A stretch of 64,000 nucleotides of DNA from Ricordea florida. Lineage: Eukaryota > Cnidaria > Anthozoa > Corallimorpharia > Ricordeidae. Both the position numbers and the translations under genes were made by a program. The notes under the pieces are model-generated. The model did no database searches, was not told the DNA's origin, and saw nothing but the letters and a program-made list of their open reading frames with translations. The stretch covers positions 12,414,578 through 12,478,577 of the forward strand of contig OX453279.1 in the NCBI GenBank assembly GCA_949710005.1, given 5' to 3'. This document shows positions 41,903-53,900 of the stretch, piece by piece (the stretch's first letter is position 1; every line of letters begins with the position of its first letter).

Positions 41903-42344
41903 ACTCATTTATGGGGGGTTATCAGGGTCAAAATTCCGTTTTCCTGTTCTGTTGTGCTATTGTGCTATTTTGTTGATTTGTTATGCTGTTCTGTCATTCT
42001 GTTTTAACATTCTATCGATCTGTTATTGGGGCCTAATGTGCAGTTATGCGATGCTGTTGTGCTATTTTGTTGTTTTGTTATGATGTTCTGTCGTTCTGTT
42101 TTAACATTCTATCGATCTGTTATTGGGGACTAATGTGCAGTTATGCGATGCTGTTGTGCTATTGTGCTATTTTGTTGTTTTGTTATGCTGTTCTGTCATT
42201 CTCTTTTACCATTCTATCATTCTGTTATGCTATTCTGTTTTGCTGTTTTACCATTCTGTTTCTCGCGACCCATCCTAAACGCGAGAAAACTGAGAACTAG
42301 TTACCAGTCTACGTTATGAATTTGAATTGACAGGTCGAGACAAA

Positions 42345-43016
42345 ATGGCGGTCGTTGTGTTCTTGTTATCGACTGTATTCGCAACAATGACCATTGCAAA
42401 CCGCACGGAGAGTGAGGTTAGTCAGTAAAATATAATATACAAAATGTCTAATTTCTTTCATTTGATAATTATATATGCTATTTGTGCTGAAACGTTTATT
42501 TCTGTTTTTGTTTAGGTGTCTGCAGTGTCCGATTTAAGGGTCTTGCTGTCAAGACAGACCCAGAATGTGCTCAATCTTTTGGACAGAGATAGAGCGGGTT
42601 CAAATTCAGACTATATACTTTACAGGCTAGACTGTCTTGTTTACCATCTGTTAGAGTTAGACGATACTGTCCTAGCTACTGTGCGGGAAGCAAGGACAAC
42701 ACTATTCTCATCGGAAGAACACTCTCTTTTTGATTTCCCTTACGCTTACAAAGCTGACCTCGCGTTCTCTGGAGCTGCTGGAAGGCCTTCTTATTTAATT
42801 ACAAGGGAACATTTACTCTTTTTCCTTGACCATCGTTTAAGGATTCCCGAAATAGCGGGTCTGTTAGGTGTGTCACCATCCACTCTGAAAAGACGGTTGC
42901 GCCTGTTTGGATTGTGTGTTTCTGCAAGTTACTCTACCAAAACAAATCAGGAGTTGGATGAAATAGTGTCGGAGATTCTTACTGATTTCCCGAACTGCGG
43001 TTGCAAAAGAATGACA
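42345..43016 (+). pseudogene. 5' part of an integrase-core (rve-type) gene, left arm copy
   Basis: Exon 1 (42345-42416) encodes a hydrophobic start (MAVVVFLLSTVFATMTIA), the intron is 42417-42515 (GT-AG, phase 0), and exon 2 continues through LLDRDRAGSNSDYILYRLDC, AGRPSYLITREHLLFFLDHR, a helix-turn-helix (IPEIAGLLGVSPSTLKRRL) and ELDEIVSEILTDFPNCG. This order is known to me from a large family of integrase-core-domain genes in cnidarians and fish. The frame then runs into unrelated sequence near 43,016, before the catalytic core. Compared with the right arm it lacks 18 bp. It is a captured, truncated gene fragment. Confidence 0.7.
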
Positions 43017-43380
43017 GGGTTCATTCTCTCATGTCAGTGGACTTCGTATACAACAAACGCGAATTCGAGAGTCAATGCTGTTATTGTAAAAAAAATACCC
43101 GTAATAATTGTCTGAAAAACCCTTGTTGGACAGTTTTTAAAAATGGCGTGATCTGGCGTCAAGGTCGTTTCTTTTACTTTTTTGTTCTGTCTTCTTTTGC
43201 CCTAGTGTGCACCAACTTTGAGGGCGATGAAATGCAAAACAGTAGATCAATATTGTAAACAAAATTGTTGTTGCATGTAATTATTATCTCTCGTTTTGAG
43301 AGGAATTTAAAAAAATAAAACAAAGAACTGATTGATATCTTATTTCTTCGGTGTAACACATATTTTCTTACTTTCTTTAC

Positions 43381-43907
43381 CTTATCAACTTGTGATTAGT
43401 GTCAATGTGCCACAATACTAATGGTGAGTAGACACTGTACTCTCTTCTGTTGACTGTGTTCAGCTGTAAGGCTCTTAAAAGTACTCCTTCAGTATCTACA
43501 CGACGCAAAAAGAGAGTGTTCTTCCGATGAGAATAGTGTTGTCCTTGCGCTTCCCGCACAGTAGCTAGGACAGTATCGTCTAACTCTAACACGGGGGAAT
43601 AATGGTTCAGATGGTAAACAAGACAGTCTAGCCTGTAAAGTATATAGTCTGAATTTGAACCCGCTCTATCTCTGTCCAAAAGATTGAGCACATTCTTGCT
43701 TGACAGCAAGACCCTTAAATCGGACACTGCAGACACCTAAACAAAAACAGAAATAAACGTTTCAGCACAAATAGCATATATAATTATCAAATGAAAGAAA
43801 TTAGACATTTTGTATATTTTATTTTACTGACTAACCTCACTCTCCGTGCGGTTTGCAATGGTCATTGTTGCGAATACAGTCGATAACAAGAACACAACGA
43901 CCGCCAT
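43381..43907 (-). pseudogene. Integrase-core (rve-type) gene fragment, right arm copy, internally deleted
   Basis: Mirror of the left copy: exon 1 is 43907-43836, then an intron and exon 2 from 43736. After the LLDRDRAGSNSDYILYRLDC part and a frame change it jumps to RRVDTEGVLLRALQLNTVNR and YSVYSPLVLWHIDTNHKLI, the segment leading into the rve catalytic domain (the first catalytic Asp is expected in WHID). It ends at a splice donor (AAG/GTAAAG). The helix-turn-helix part present in the left copy is missing here, so neither copy is complete. Confidence 0.7.
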
Positions 43908-44357
43908 TTTGTCTCGACCTGTCAATTCAAATTCATAACGTAGACTGGTAACTAGTTCTCAGTTTTCTCGCGTTTAGGATGGGTCGCGAGAAACAGAATG
44001 GTAAAACAGCAAAACAGAATAGCATAACAGAATGATAGAATGGTAGAAGAGAATGACAGAACATCGTAACAAAACAACAAAATAGCACAATAGCATAACA
44101 GCATCGCATAACTGCACATTAGTCCCCAATAACAGATCGATAGAATGTTAAAACAGAACGACAGAACATCATAACAAAACAACAAAATAGCACAATAGCA
44201 CAACAGCATCGCATAACTGCACATTAGGCCCCAATAACAGATCGATAGAATGTTAAAACAGAATGACAGAACAGCATAACAAATCAACAAAATAGCACAA
44301 TAGCACAACAGAACAGGAAAACGGAATTTTGAACCTGATAACCCCCCATACTCATTT

Positions 44358-46230
44358 CAGAGGACTTTTTGGGTTCTTGAACCTTCGATGGAAGCCTAGT
44401 TTACAGGTTTTTCGTGTGTTTCTTGATATATGGACTCGGGGCCAGATACTGATTACAAAGAAAATCGCTGAACTAGAAAGCGATCAGTTTTGCTAAGATT
44501 ACTGGGAAACCACTTGTCCTCTTCTATAAATTAAAGGTTTCACTCAACACTTAGCCAGAGAAAAACGCGCAGCTCTTAAGCGAACCCACTACTACAACAA
44601 GATTTTTTTGACATTTGATTGGATAAGGTTTGACAGACCTATGCAATTGTATCTCTTGATTGGTCAGTTTGAAACATTCTCGCGTCTGTACTACGCTTCT
44701 CGAATTGGACAACGAGGGAAGAGTAACCAACCGGTGGTGTCATACTATAGCCGCCTTAAATCACAGTCAACTGACAAGAGCAATGATGTCATCACTACGA
44801 GTATCGAGACCCAGCTGTTACAAGCCTTTAGCTCCAAAAGATGTAACAGCTTGAGCTTCATGAAAGCAAGGTAAGTCCACAAAGCATCGGTACCAAATTT
44901 GTTTACCAAGTAATAACAATGACGAATTGCTGAAGGGATTGACATGTAGACATCCTTGAGAAGTGAGCAACACAACAGGTATCCTTTTACGGTCAGGTAG
45001 AAACCTGCCACTGACTACAAAATTCAATTTTCTAGTGAGTGGCAGGTCATCTCAACTTCAGATTTTCGAACACAAATTTGGAGCTGTAGACCTTTATTCT
45101 CAGATTTTCCCGCTGTTCAGATTGACAACGACACAAAATAAGCCTGATAAACAACTTTTGTTGGTATTTAGTATAGCATTGTTGATATTTTTAGAGGGAA
45201 ACGCGCACAATTTCCCAAGCAGGTACGGGTCACTTGGTTTATCCATGTATGATCTGAATTCTAGGTCAGAAGAAGGTTCGTTATACTTGAAGTCAGAAAT
45301 GAAGTGACCTTTTTTTTTCAATAAAAAGTAACATCACTTGCGCGGGAAAAAACATTACATTACATTGCGGTTACAGCCAAGATCTGTTTTCGGTCAAACC
45401 TCTTCGATGCAAACTTCTGACGACGTCCCTTATACTCTGTTGTTGGTATCATTATGTTGTGATCTCTGGGTTTTCTCAAGAAACGCCGACTATTACGTTC
45501 TCAAACACGCTAAGAATTCGATAATACAAAAGAAAAAGCTTTTACTTCGAGTCAGCCAAGATCTCATACGATTCACCATGCAGCAACAAGTTACCTTCAA
45601 AAGTTTTGCGGACAGGGCAGGTACTAACATACACAGGCACCTAGAGGTAGCGTCATGTTCTTTCAGTGGTTAGGTCTAATCCCATCATAGCTATCTTGAT
45701 CCATAAATAGACATCACAGTTTAAGCGACGAATCACAACGCTGGACTGGTACATAAATACCATAAACTGACGTCACTAAACCCACTCATATCGGGTGATG
45801 TCTACAGCTCCTAGTTGTCGAATTTGAGTCAGCAATAAGGGAATTTCTCGGTTTCACAACGAAAACGTACAATGCTGTGATTCACTTATATGTTAGAGAG
45901 CTGCTATAGTGTACACAATATGTTGTACTCTGTTGGCCAAACAGTTAATGTGTTCTTGTAGAACAGGTTCTCTATAATGGTTTCTGTCCCTCACGCAGTA
46001 CTACATGTCTTAATATTTTGACAATCAACCTTTCTCACAGAAGCAACCGAATCTACCCCTGATACTGGTATCTGTCATGTGCACTTTTTTTTCGCATTCG
46101 CAAAAAGAGCAACCGTTTTTTAAGAATTCATCCCTTTTGAGATTTTGCGCGAACTAACTGAGCCGTTGATCTTATTAGAGTTTATCTTCTCTCTACCTGA
46201 GATCGTGGTAAGGAGATTTTCAAATGAAGT
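44358..46230. other. Intergenic, no gene seen
   Basis: Contains a small hairpin at 45,008-45,050 (CCTGCCACTGACTA paired with TAGTGAGTGGCAGG) and open frames without motifs. The promoter of the secreted protein gene at 46231 should lie at its right end. Confidence 0.4.
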
Positions 46231-48689
46231 ATGCAGCACTTTTGGAGTGTGCTTTTTGTTCTGGCCTGCGCAGTTCTCGCCATTACTCAACCTCCATACT
46301 GGGGTCAACCACCATACGACTACCCTCCCACGGAATACTATAACCAATACGGCGAATATGAAGGAGATGACATTGATCAAGCACAAGAAGAAACCGAGGA
46401 ACATCACGAACACCAACATCGGGTTCACGAAAAATCACAGGAGAACTACTTTGATGTAAGGGAAAGAGATCATGAGGCAACAGAGAAAGACCAGGAAACA
46501 CTGGAAAAATCACATGAAGAAGATCGCGCGGGACCTGGAACTAGAAAGAGTGGTGTCTTAACTAAAGGTAATAAGGAGCTGGGTAAATATTGAACAATTA
46601 TTCTCATAAATCAAGATGAATAGTGGCAGAATGCATTCCTAAAGCCACTATTCACCGAGATTGAAGAGAATAATTGTTTGAGTATATACCGATAAAGCAA
46701 CCTCAGTAGGGAGCTCAAAGCAAACTCGACGGCGACGCCGAGCCTAAACACAACCGGTGAAAAAATTTAATTGCTTACCTGTTGTGGAACTGGGAACGGG
46801 CTCGTTTCATGATCTTTTTGCTTCCTTTTTCCTTTCGAATGGCAAAATATTTCAATTGTTACTGTTTGAATTTCTTCTAGAGTTTTTCGAGGAAATTTTG
46901 CCGCTCAACAACGAGGCGTCCTGGGCTCTTTAATGTTCAGTATTTCACTTTGCTGTTTTGAAAAGTAATTCGTACGACAAATAAACTTACTAGACTGTAT
47001 TTTGCACATGCATTTTTATTGTATCGCGCCTTATCGCTATTATTTGGTCCCCTCTTGCCCGACGTTTTCATGGTGGTTATGTTTTGCTCAATTTTCCAAC
47101 TGAAACCTCTCGGAAAAAGCTGTCAAGTGAGAATCGACGGCGCCCATTTTTAGTGTGCTTCTACACCATTTTGTTTTTCTTCAACAAAAAATCACAAGCA
47201 CGAGGATTACCCAGAGGCCTCTACATTATTCACCTCCTAGCAGTTGAAAAGTATTGAATATCCCGAGGTGGAGAGCCAATCAGATTGCTCGAAATGCCAA
47301 GGTTGCTGAGTTGTTATGAAGACGGATATCGATAGCCGTATATTAACTATTTAACTTTCAACTAAGGGCTGAATCACGTTATAGTGTGAAACGACAAAAA
47401 CGATGAAAACTGCAAATTGTATAGATATTTATTGACATGTATATTGTATATATTAGAACAATGAATTTTAAAATATTTGGAAGGCTATTTAAAATCCAAA
47501 AAATTTATAACCAAAATGCCTAAGCAACCCCATATTTGAACAGCTCGAACATCTCTGAAGAAACTTTCCATACATCGTCCACTTATCCACACATGGTGAA
47601 CAAATGTTTTGGAACCTCTTAGCGAGCGCTTAATTTTTCATTTTTTTGGGAGAAGTTTGTGAAAGCTGTGACTAGGGTGAGCACAAATCTCATCAAACAG
47701 TGTGCTGCGAAAATTCGCATGTAATCATGCTAATGTGACTGAGTATTTGTATAACTCTGACTGCCCATTTGTGCCCTCCCAGCCGAAAGAGAGGGTCGTA
47801 CAGGGGTATTCTCATGACGCGTGATTAGCTGATTTTATTTTCCGTGAGACGTGAATTTAATAAATTTATTCTCCGTGACCCGTGATCGGAAGGTTTTGCG
47901 TGACACGTGAAGAGCTTGAATTAATAACCGATATTCGTGATTTCACCACTTTATTGACTTTATTTTGCGTGATTTTGAGACGGGAAACCTCAATGTGACC
48001 TCCGTATAATTATCGTAACGTCTCGTAAGGCATCGGGAACTACCAAGTAGCCGAGAGCTTCCCTTGCTGACCTTCGCTTCTTCTTCGTTGACCTTCATTG
48101 ACGTCATTAACGTGACATCTATTGTGCAATTCACGTGCTTTGCATGAGTGTCATGTGTCAGATGTCTGCTCTTAGGTGACCCCTCGACAGGATGTCAAAG
48201 GTCGTCAAAGGACAGTGATCGTAAAAATGGCATCGCAATCGGAGATCGACACTAGCGCAATGAGGATTGAGTGTGTAATATTTTATGTGGACCCAAAGTC
48301 CGTGGGCTCACTCAATTTCCTTGGGAAGGAACGAGTTCGTTTTCTTCACTATTTGTAGCGCAAGAACAGGATAAAAGAGTACTCATTTTCGTGATTCGGG
48401 AAAATGATATTTCAATCCGTGATCCGTGATTCGTTATTTTTTTCGTCCGTGAATCGTGCGAGATACCCCCCTGTACGACCCTCGAAAGAGTCAATACCTT
48501 CGGAATCTATTGATGTATCGATTGCTGTTTATAATTTTGGTGCCTTCAGCCATTGCTGTTCGTTCTTAATCAACAATCTATATAAACGTTTGCGTTTTAC
48601 CCTAAGTTTTGAATTGATTTTCAGGGAGCCCCAAAATCAGCGAGAAGGATGCCAAGTCGTTTCTTAAACGGAGAAGAAAAACAATGTAA
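46231..48689 (+). CDS. Secreted Glu/His-rich protein, two exons
   Basis: Exon 1 (46231-46567) starts with a signal peptide (MQHFWSVLFVLACAVLAITQ), then a Pro/Tyr-rich part (PPYWGQPPYDYPPTEYYNQY) and a long Glu/His/Asp-rich region (EETEEHHEHQHRVHEKSQEN). It ends at a donor in phase 1 (AAAG/GTAATA). Exon 2 (48625-48689, acceptor TTTTCAG) adds a 21-residue tail ending SEKDAKSFLKRRRKTM. The product is ~133 aa. The acidic, repetitive character suits an extracellular matrix or mineral-associated protein, and the basic end could be a prohormone-type cleavage site. No family is certain. The 2-kb intron carries a hAT-like insertion at 47,792-48,482. Confidence 0.5.
47784..48490. mobile_element. hAT-like MITE, 691 bp, with 8-bp target duplication
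   Basis: CGAAAGAG flanks both sides (47784-47791 and 48483-48490). Terminal inverted repeats are AGGGTCGTACAGGGG and CCCC..CTGTACGACCCT. Subterminal parts are rich in CGTGATCCGTGA-type repeats in both arms. No transposase frame. An 8-bp duplication and A/GGG termini fit a non-autonomous hAT element. It lies in the intron of the secreted protein gene. Confidence 0.8.
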
Positions 48690-49263
48690 TACATAATATT
48701 TATGAACATCATGCTACCGCTTTTCTCTGATGTATACATCATTTCCAAGTCTTTTTCATTCAAAGCTGTCCATGGCAATCAAGGTTTGAAGTTACATTGT
48801 ACAAAGTAACTTTGTTTTTAACCGCACATCGCCTTAAATTTATGAGGATATAGAGTAATGATTCATTTAGTTCAGTTGTACAGAAAGCCATTTCCTCTTT
48901 AGCAATTGGCTTCTGCCAACAAGCAACCATTGATCCGTTTCAAGGAGGACAAAATCTCATTTTCGGTTTACGAAATCAGGAAATCAATGATCGTAATGTA
49001 TGTGCTGTTTAAGCGTTGCCTCATGTCCGCCGTGCTAACTGTTCAGTCATCCGTTCAAACGCGGGACGAGTTTTTACGCACACTGCCATGATTATCAGTG
49101 CAAGATAAACTGGAGCTGACACAACTTTCTGACCACATAGATATGAGGTACAATATAAATAATTTATCTCAAACCCGGTTACCTGTCACGACAAAATTAC
49201 CAAAGATAAATTGTCGTTGCTATACTTAGCTTTATTTCAACAACAGTCAGGGGTTTTAGTTTG

Positions 49264-50962
49264 TCAGTTTTGTCCATGAATAAATCTTCGCTCGACTTCT
49301 CCTCCACGGATACCAATCAATTGGTTTACAACCTGCAAAACAAGTTCATTCGATTCAGCTCTAAAATAATATGAAAGTACTATTCAACCTTACACTTTAA
49401 TAGCCATTAAAATTACGTGAAAATGTAACTTAGTTCATCGGTGTTCCCATGTTACCGGATTTCCTTTTTATTTTCCTACAGTCCCATGACCCTCTAGACT
49501 GCGATTTAAATGACAAACTTCACGGTAAACACAGTATGGAGCAAATGTGCTTTTGCCGTTTCACGGTTCCCTTCAATTTAAATGGTATTTCTTAGTTTGG
49601 TTCTAGAACTAATTACCAAGGACACAATGAAAGCTCATTTTCTACTTTTAATTCTTATCTATAAATAGGATGCCTGTTTACTATCTAATCGTGTGCTTTT
49701 TAAATCTTAAGGCTGGAGGTAAAACTTTTGAAAAGAAAATTTCTTCGATCTCTACGGTTAGTGGTGCAATCTGATAAGACGTGAAAGTCGCAAATGTTGC
49801 TCTGACGCTTGATGATTCAAGCTATTAGTGAACAACTAAATATTTTCATTCTCCTTTAATTCAGACTCGTGTAATTATCATTGGTGCAATTGTAATAATT
49901 GGATTGGAAGGTGGTCATTTCGAATGGATCAGCTAGTCATCCCATGCGCATGAACATACTTGACGGAGGTGAGCACATTTTTATCATCTTCAGTGTCATT
50001 TTACAAGAAAATCCGACCAACAGAATTTTTATTTAGATTTGTCCAAATGTGGCAAACTATGAACCATGAAAGCATGAAAAAATGATTCGAAGTATCAGAA
50101 TCAATCCCTACCAAACTGCACTTGTTACTGTTGCTATGGTTACGTGTTCTTATTTTGACTGGGGTAGTGTAATATGGCAAAGATTAAAGGTTGCCTCATT
50201 CTGGACGTTTTTATTTTCAAAGGTTTCACTATCCCAAGACTATAGAGCTACTATAAGCTTGTTCAAAGTGACGCGGCTTACTGCTTGCTCCTGACGTGCT
50301 TCCCTTCCGAAAATCGCCAAAGGATCAAATGTTGGTGTCTCTGTTCCTTGAGCATCGTTCTGTAAAAGTGGGGGTATTGGATAGTGTACATGTCTCGTAA
50401 ACGATATCATGGGGGTCATTACTCTCCCTGAGTTGCTCTACGTTTTAAGATACTGTACATAACACTCATAAATGGCATGGTTATTCCTGCCTATAAATGT
50501 GAAGGTCAAGTCACAACCAAATTTGAAACCGAGTGAGTAAACAGATGTTACTGATGCAATGTACACGAATATCGCCTAGCTCCAAGAGTAATTCAGGAAC
50601 TTTGAGATTCAGTGACTTTAGGCTGGTATATCTTTATCATCGTCATCATCACCATTAACTTGTTAAAAGGCAAACACGCTGCCTAGCGGTAGAGTATAGA
50701 ATTTAGTTACTTCTAAACTGGTTATTTATCTATTCGATCAGGGCTAAAAAATCAAAATGACACCATAAAATACCTCATGAACTATTTTGTCGCCAAACCC
50801 TCTTCCAAAAATGCCTAACGGTTCAAACTCTGTAGGTACAGGGTGGTCGTTCATGACTACTTCATCAACTTTACCAGCAAGGGATTCGCCCGTAAACTGT
50901 GCGAACAAGATAGCAGACAAAATCAATTTCGAAATCCATATGTTTTCCATGTTTTCCTCCAT
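49264..50962 (-). CDS. Secreted precursor with repeated PL(G/A)IFGR motif, three exons (neuropeptide-like)
   Basis: Exons in transcript order are 50962-50774, 50359-50282 and 49332-49264, all joined by GT-AG introns in phase 0; 111 aa plus stop. Residues ~5-29 form a signal peptide (WISKLILSAILFAQFTGESL). Exon 1 then has PTEFEPLGIFGRGFG and exon 2 has PTFDPLAIFGREAR, both preceded by an ND dipeptide: two diverged copies of one unit. The last exon has RGGEVERRFIHGQN. In animal preprohormones a Gly followed by a basic residue signals cleavage and C-terminal amidation, so each IF-G-R could release an -IF-amide peptide. A small secreted structural protein is the alternative. No known cnidarian family is matched with certainty. 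Confidence 0.55.
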
Positions 50963-53900
50963 TTAGGACAGTTGATGGTTTTCGCGTTATTCAGTGGTAA
51001 TGTTATTTATATAAAATCGTGTTAATGAATCAAAACAGCTGGATATTGGAAGCCAATTTTACTCTTCATTATTGTTGCAATAAGAAATTCATTAAACTGT
51101 AGGTAAGCCTCGTGGGTTTCATTTGGATCTCCCAGCATGCGGTGCGCTAAAATCAACCACACTGGCCACATTCCTCTGCGCCAAACTCCCACTAAATGCC
51201 GCTCAATCACATCAGAAAAATATTGACATCCTTTGTTGGTTTAATACCGACAAAAAAAACACCACTTAAAAGATTGCATGATTAAGGCATGAGAACATGT
51301 TTGACCAACAGGCTCGACTCTGAATATCTTTAAAGGGTGGTGGGGACATACACCTCGCTACAACATCGTTTTTCTTTTTCCTTTATCGAGGAAAAAATAT
51401 AATTTTTGCAGACGGTAAACCGCCTCGTGTTTTCTAAATTTTCTTTGTTACATCCTCTCGGTGGGTGCCCATTTGAAAGCAGGGGCGCCTAAGCAAGCAC
51501 CTACAAGGGATATTTGGACGTTTAAACAAGATAAATTAATTAATCCCTGAGTAATTTCAAAACACTTTTGAACAAACATTACAGAAACAAATAAGTCACG
51601 GCATTCGTGGAAAACAGGTTCTTATTAGGATTACTGAATTTTAACATTTAAATTAGGATAGTATTTATATAATGTATTTTAGAATAAATAGAAATTGATT
51701 GGTCAATTGATTGATTAATCCTTCAATTCCATTTATAGAGAAGATTGAGATCGTTTGAACCACACATTAGTTATCCATATGATTTTACGAAACTGTTGCA
51801 CCTGTTTGACGCCAACCGAAGTGATAAAATAGAAGGTGTCCACCTTAGTTTACAGTGTTCGTATGTAAACAGACTCTTATTAATGCAAATTGGTGATTGA
51901 CTGTTTAATTACCGTTGCGTGCAAATGCTAGCGCATGACATAACTTCATATTAGGGGTGTGGCAATAAACGCTGTAAAGTCTTGAGATAGCTTGTCTCCG
52001 TGTCGTCTTGACGAGTTCTAGCATGCGAGCAAAGAAGTAATCAGTAGATTGATCATGTATCTGTTCTAACCTGAATTAAAAGGAGTTAAGAGGAAATGTC
52101 TTGCAGCCGGCATGCTTTCGACAGTTTGAGAGAGTGTCAATTAACTACAATAATTGAAAGAAATATGTGAGAAGATGAATATCATTTCACCGCAAACAGG
52201 AAGTGTATCTTCTTTGTTTTAACTCTCTCTCTCTCTGTCTCTCTCTCCCTCTGTCTTTCATTCTTTAATTATACTCTCGTTTCACATGTTATTTGGTTTT
52301 CCGAACCACCTGTTCCATGCAGGCAAGAATTGATTCTGAATAACAGATCCAATTATTCTTGGCGTCGTTATTAATCACCCCAGTGGCGACTGTTTAAGCC
52401 CTGAAAGGACGAAAAGTACAAAAAAAAAAAAAAAAACAAACAAAACAAAAAAACCTTGTGGATTATATTACGTGAAGCCCTGCATCTAAGAACTGTACAA
52501 AGCAAACAACTGAAGGGAGTCTCGTTAAAAGCTTTTTTATAGGAGTATGCAATGCCAAAACAGGCGTTAAAATTACGGAATTGTTTTCCTGCGGATTATC
52601 TGTTTGTTTCAAAAAAATGGATTGGCACTTGTATTTCTCTGAACTAACAAAAAAATTTGTTACACAAACAGCCCTAAAGGAACGAGGTATAACGACCATT
52701 ACTGATTATGCAGACAGGCTTAAACTGAGAAAAACGATGGAATGCAAACTTTTCTAGCGAATCGAATTACGGAATGCAAATTAGGGACATTGAACGATTG
52801 TAAAAAATAGGCCACAAAGAACGAAAAATATTATACTAGCAGGCCAAGTAAAAAGAAAATATTGCTTGTTAGTACAAGTCTAAAAGTAGACGAGAAAATT
52901 GTCTTCAACCTTTTGTAGCACATTTTTTTGATTCCTACTTTTACCTCCTCAACAAAGTCGCGTTTTCTCCCATTTTTGCCCATATGAATGGACGGTGGCA
53001 AGAGCGAGAGGGTGGTTCGCTCTTGACGGTGGGAGCTTCCTCGCTTCCTTAGCTGCAGTAGAGACTATCCACAAAACTAGATGTAAAACCACAAATTAAA
53101 TATCGGTTGCGGTTCCATGACGTTTCTTTTTCAGAGGCCAGAACTGACCAGCCTTAGCTCCGGTAAACAATCAAACTTTTGTATGAAAAGTTAGTTTATT
53201 GAAGGAGTTCTCGCCAAGCAATGTTAGACTGGCACTGCCACCTAATTTGGAAATTCCGTGTGTGATTTCTGTTTTCTGTATGAGGATTGACTGACTTTGA
53301 TAGTTTATCAATGACTCTTAACTTGAAAGTCACCCAAAAATGCGCTAATCAGAAACGGCCAAGCCATATTAAAACCTTTGATACGTCTGGTCATATATCC
53401 TGCAAATGAAATCGTGCAGCAAACAAAAGGGACTAACGGAAACCTTAGGCACAATGTTTCAAACATCGTGCGAACTTCAGTAACCAAATGCTGGATGTCA
53501 GCTAAACCTACTAACGATTTCTCCGCCTTTGTTTGATACTTAACGTTCATATTTATTCATGGTCCGCATTTTTTCGGCGTGATAAAAACAATCCCTTGTT
53601 ATAAAAGCGTCATTGCAATTTACCTCTCTGTGACAGATACAACATAATTTAGAATATTCACTCCCTTTATTTTTTACTCTTTCATGGAAACAGGTGTCAT
53701 GGGTATAATTCCCTTACAATAAATGTTAGTTCTGTGGATAATTATTCCTAGGAAGCATATAACGAACGTGCCAAACACGTTCTCCTCCCTTTTTGATATT
53801 TTTTGTAGACTTGTGGCTCAACGTGCTGCTCTTCCACGGTCTGCATATCGCCCTCGTCCTCAAAACCTACCATTTCTTTTACCACTAGGCTCTTACCAAT

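Larger units (their letters stand above)
41903..44357. mobile_element. 2.44-kb inverted-duplication transposon with 8-bp target duplication
   Basis: ACTCATTT flanks both sides (41903-41910 and 44350-44357). The element (41911-44349) starts ATGGGGGGTTATCAGG and ends CCTGATAACCCCCCAT. Its arms are long inverted repeats: 41,911 to ~42,733 and ~43,504 to 44,349. Each arm has tandem ~105-bp units of TTCTGT/GTGCTATTTTGTTG-type sequence, then a promoter-proximal segment, first exon, intron and start of exon 2 of the same gene. The ~770-bp spacer holds further gene pieces. An 8-bp duplication fits hAT or P-type transposition. No complete transposase is encoded, so it would be moved in trans. Left and right arms differ by a few small indels. 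Confidence 0.85.

Noticed and set aside
42046..42300. Cys/Tyr/Phe-rich frame resembling a membrane protein, and its mirror at 43952-44308
   Set aside because: Translation of the low-complexity TTCTGTTTTGCTAT arms; identical text in both orientations and no gene signal.
44608..45027. Overlapping plus and minus frames near 44,600-45,030
   Set aside because: Several overlapping frames in both strands with no motif; typical of chance.
46231..46567. A definite UCMA or osteocalcin-type gene
   Set aside because: Only a short basic tail motif is reminiscent; the rest is low-complexity acidic sequence, so no family name is given.
53308..53550. Hydrophobic minus-strand frame that could be a small membrane protein
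   Set aside because: No ortholog-like motif, no splice context and no signal peptide pattern; chance frame.
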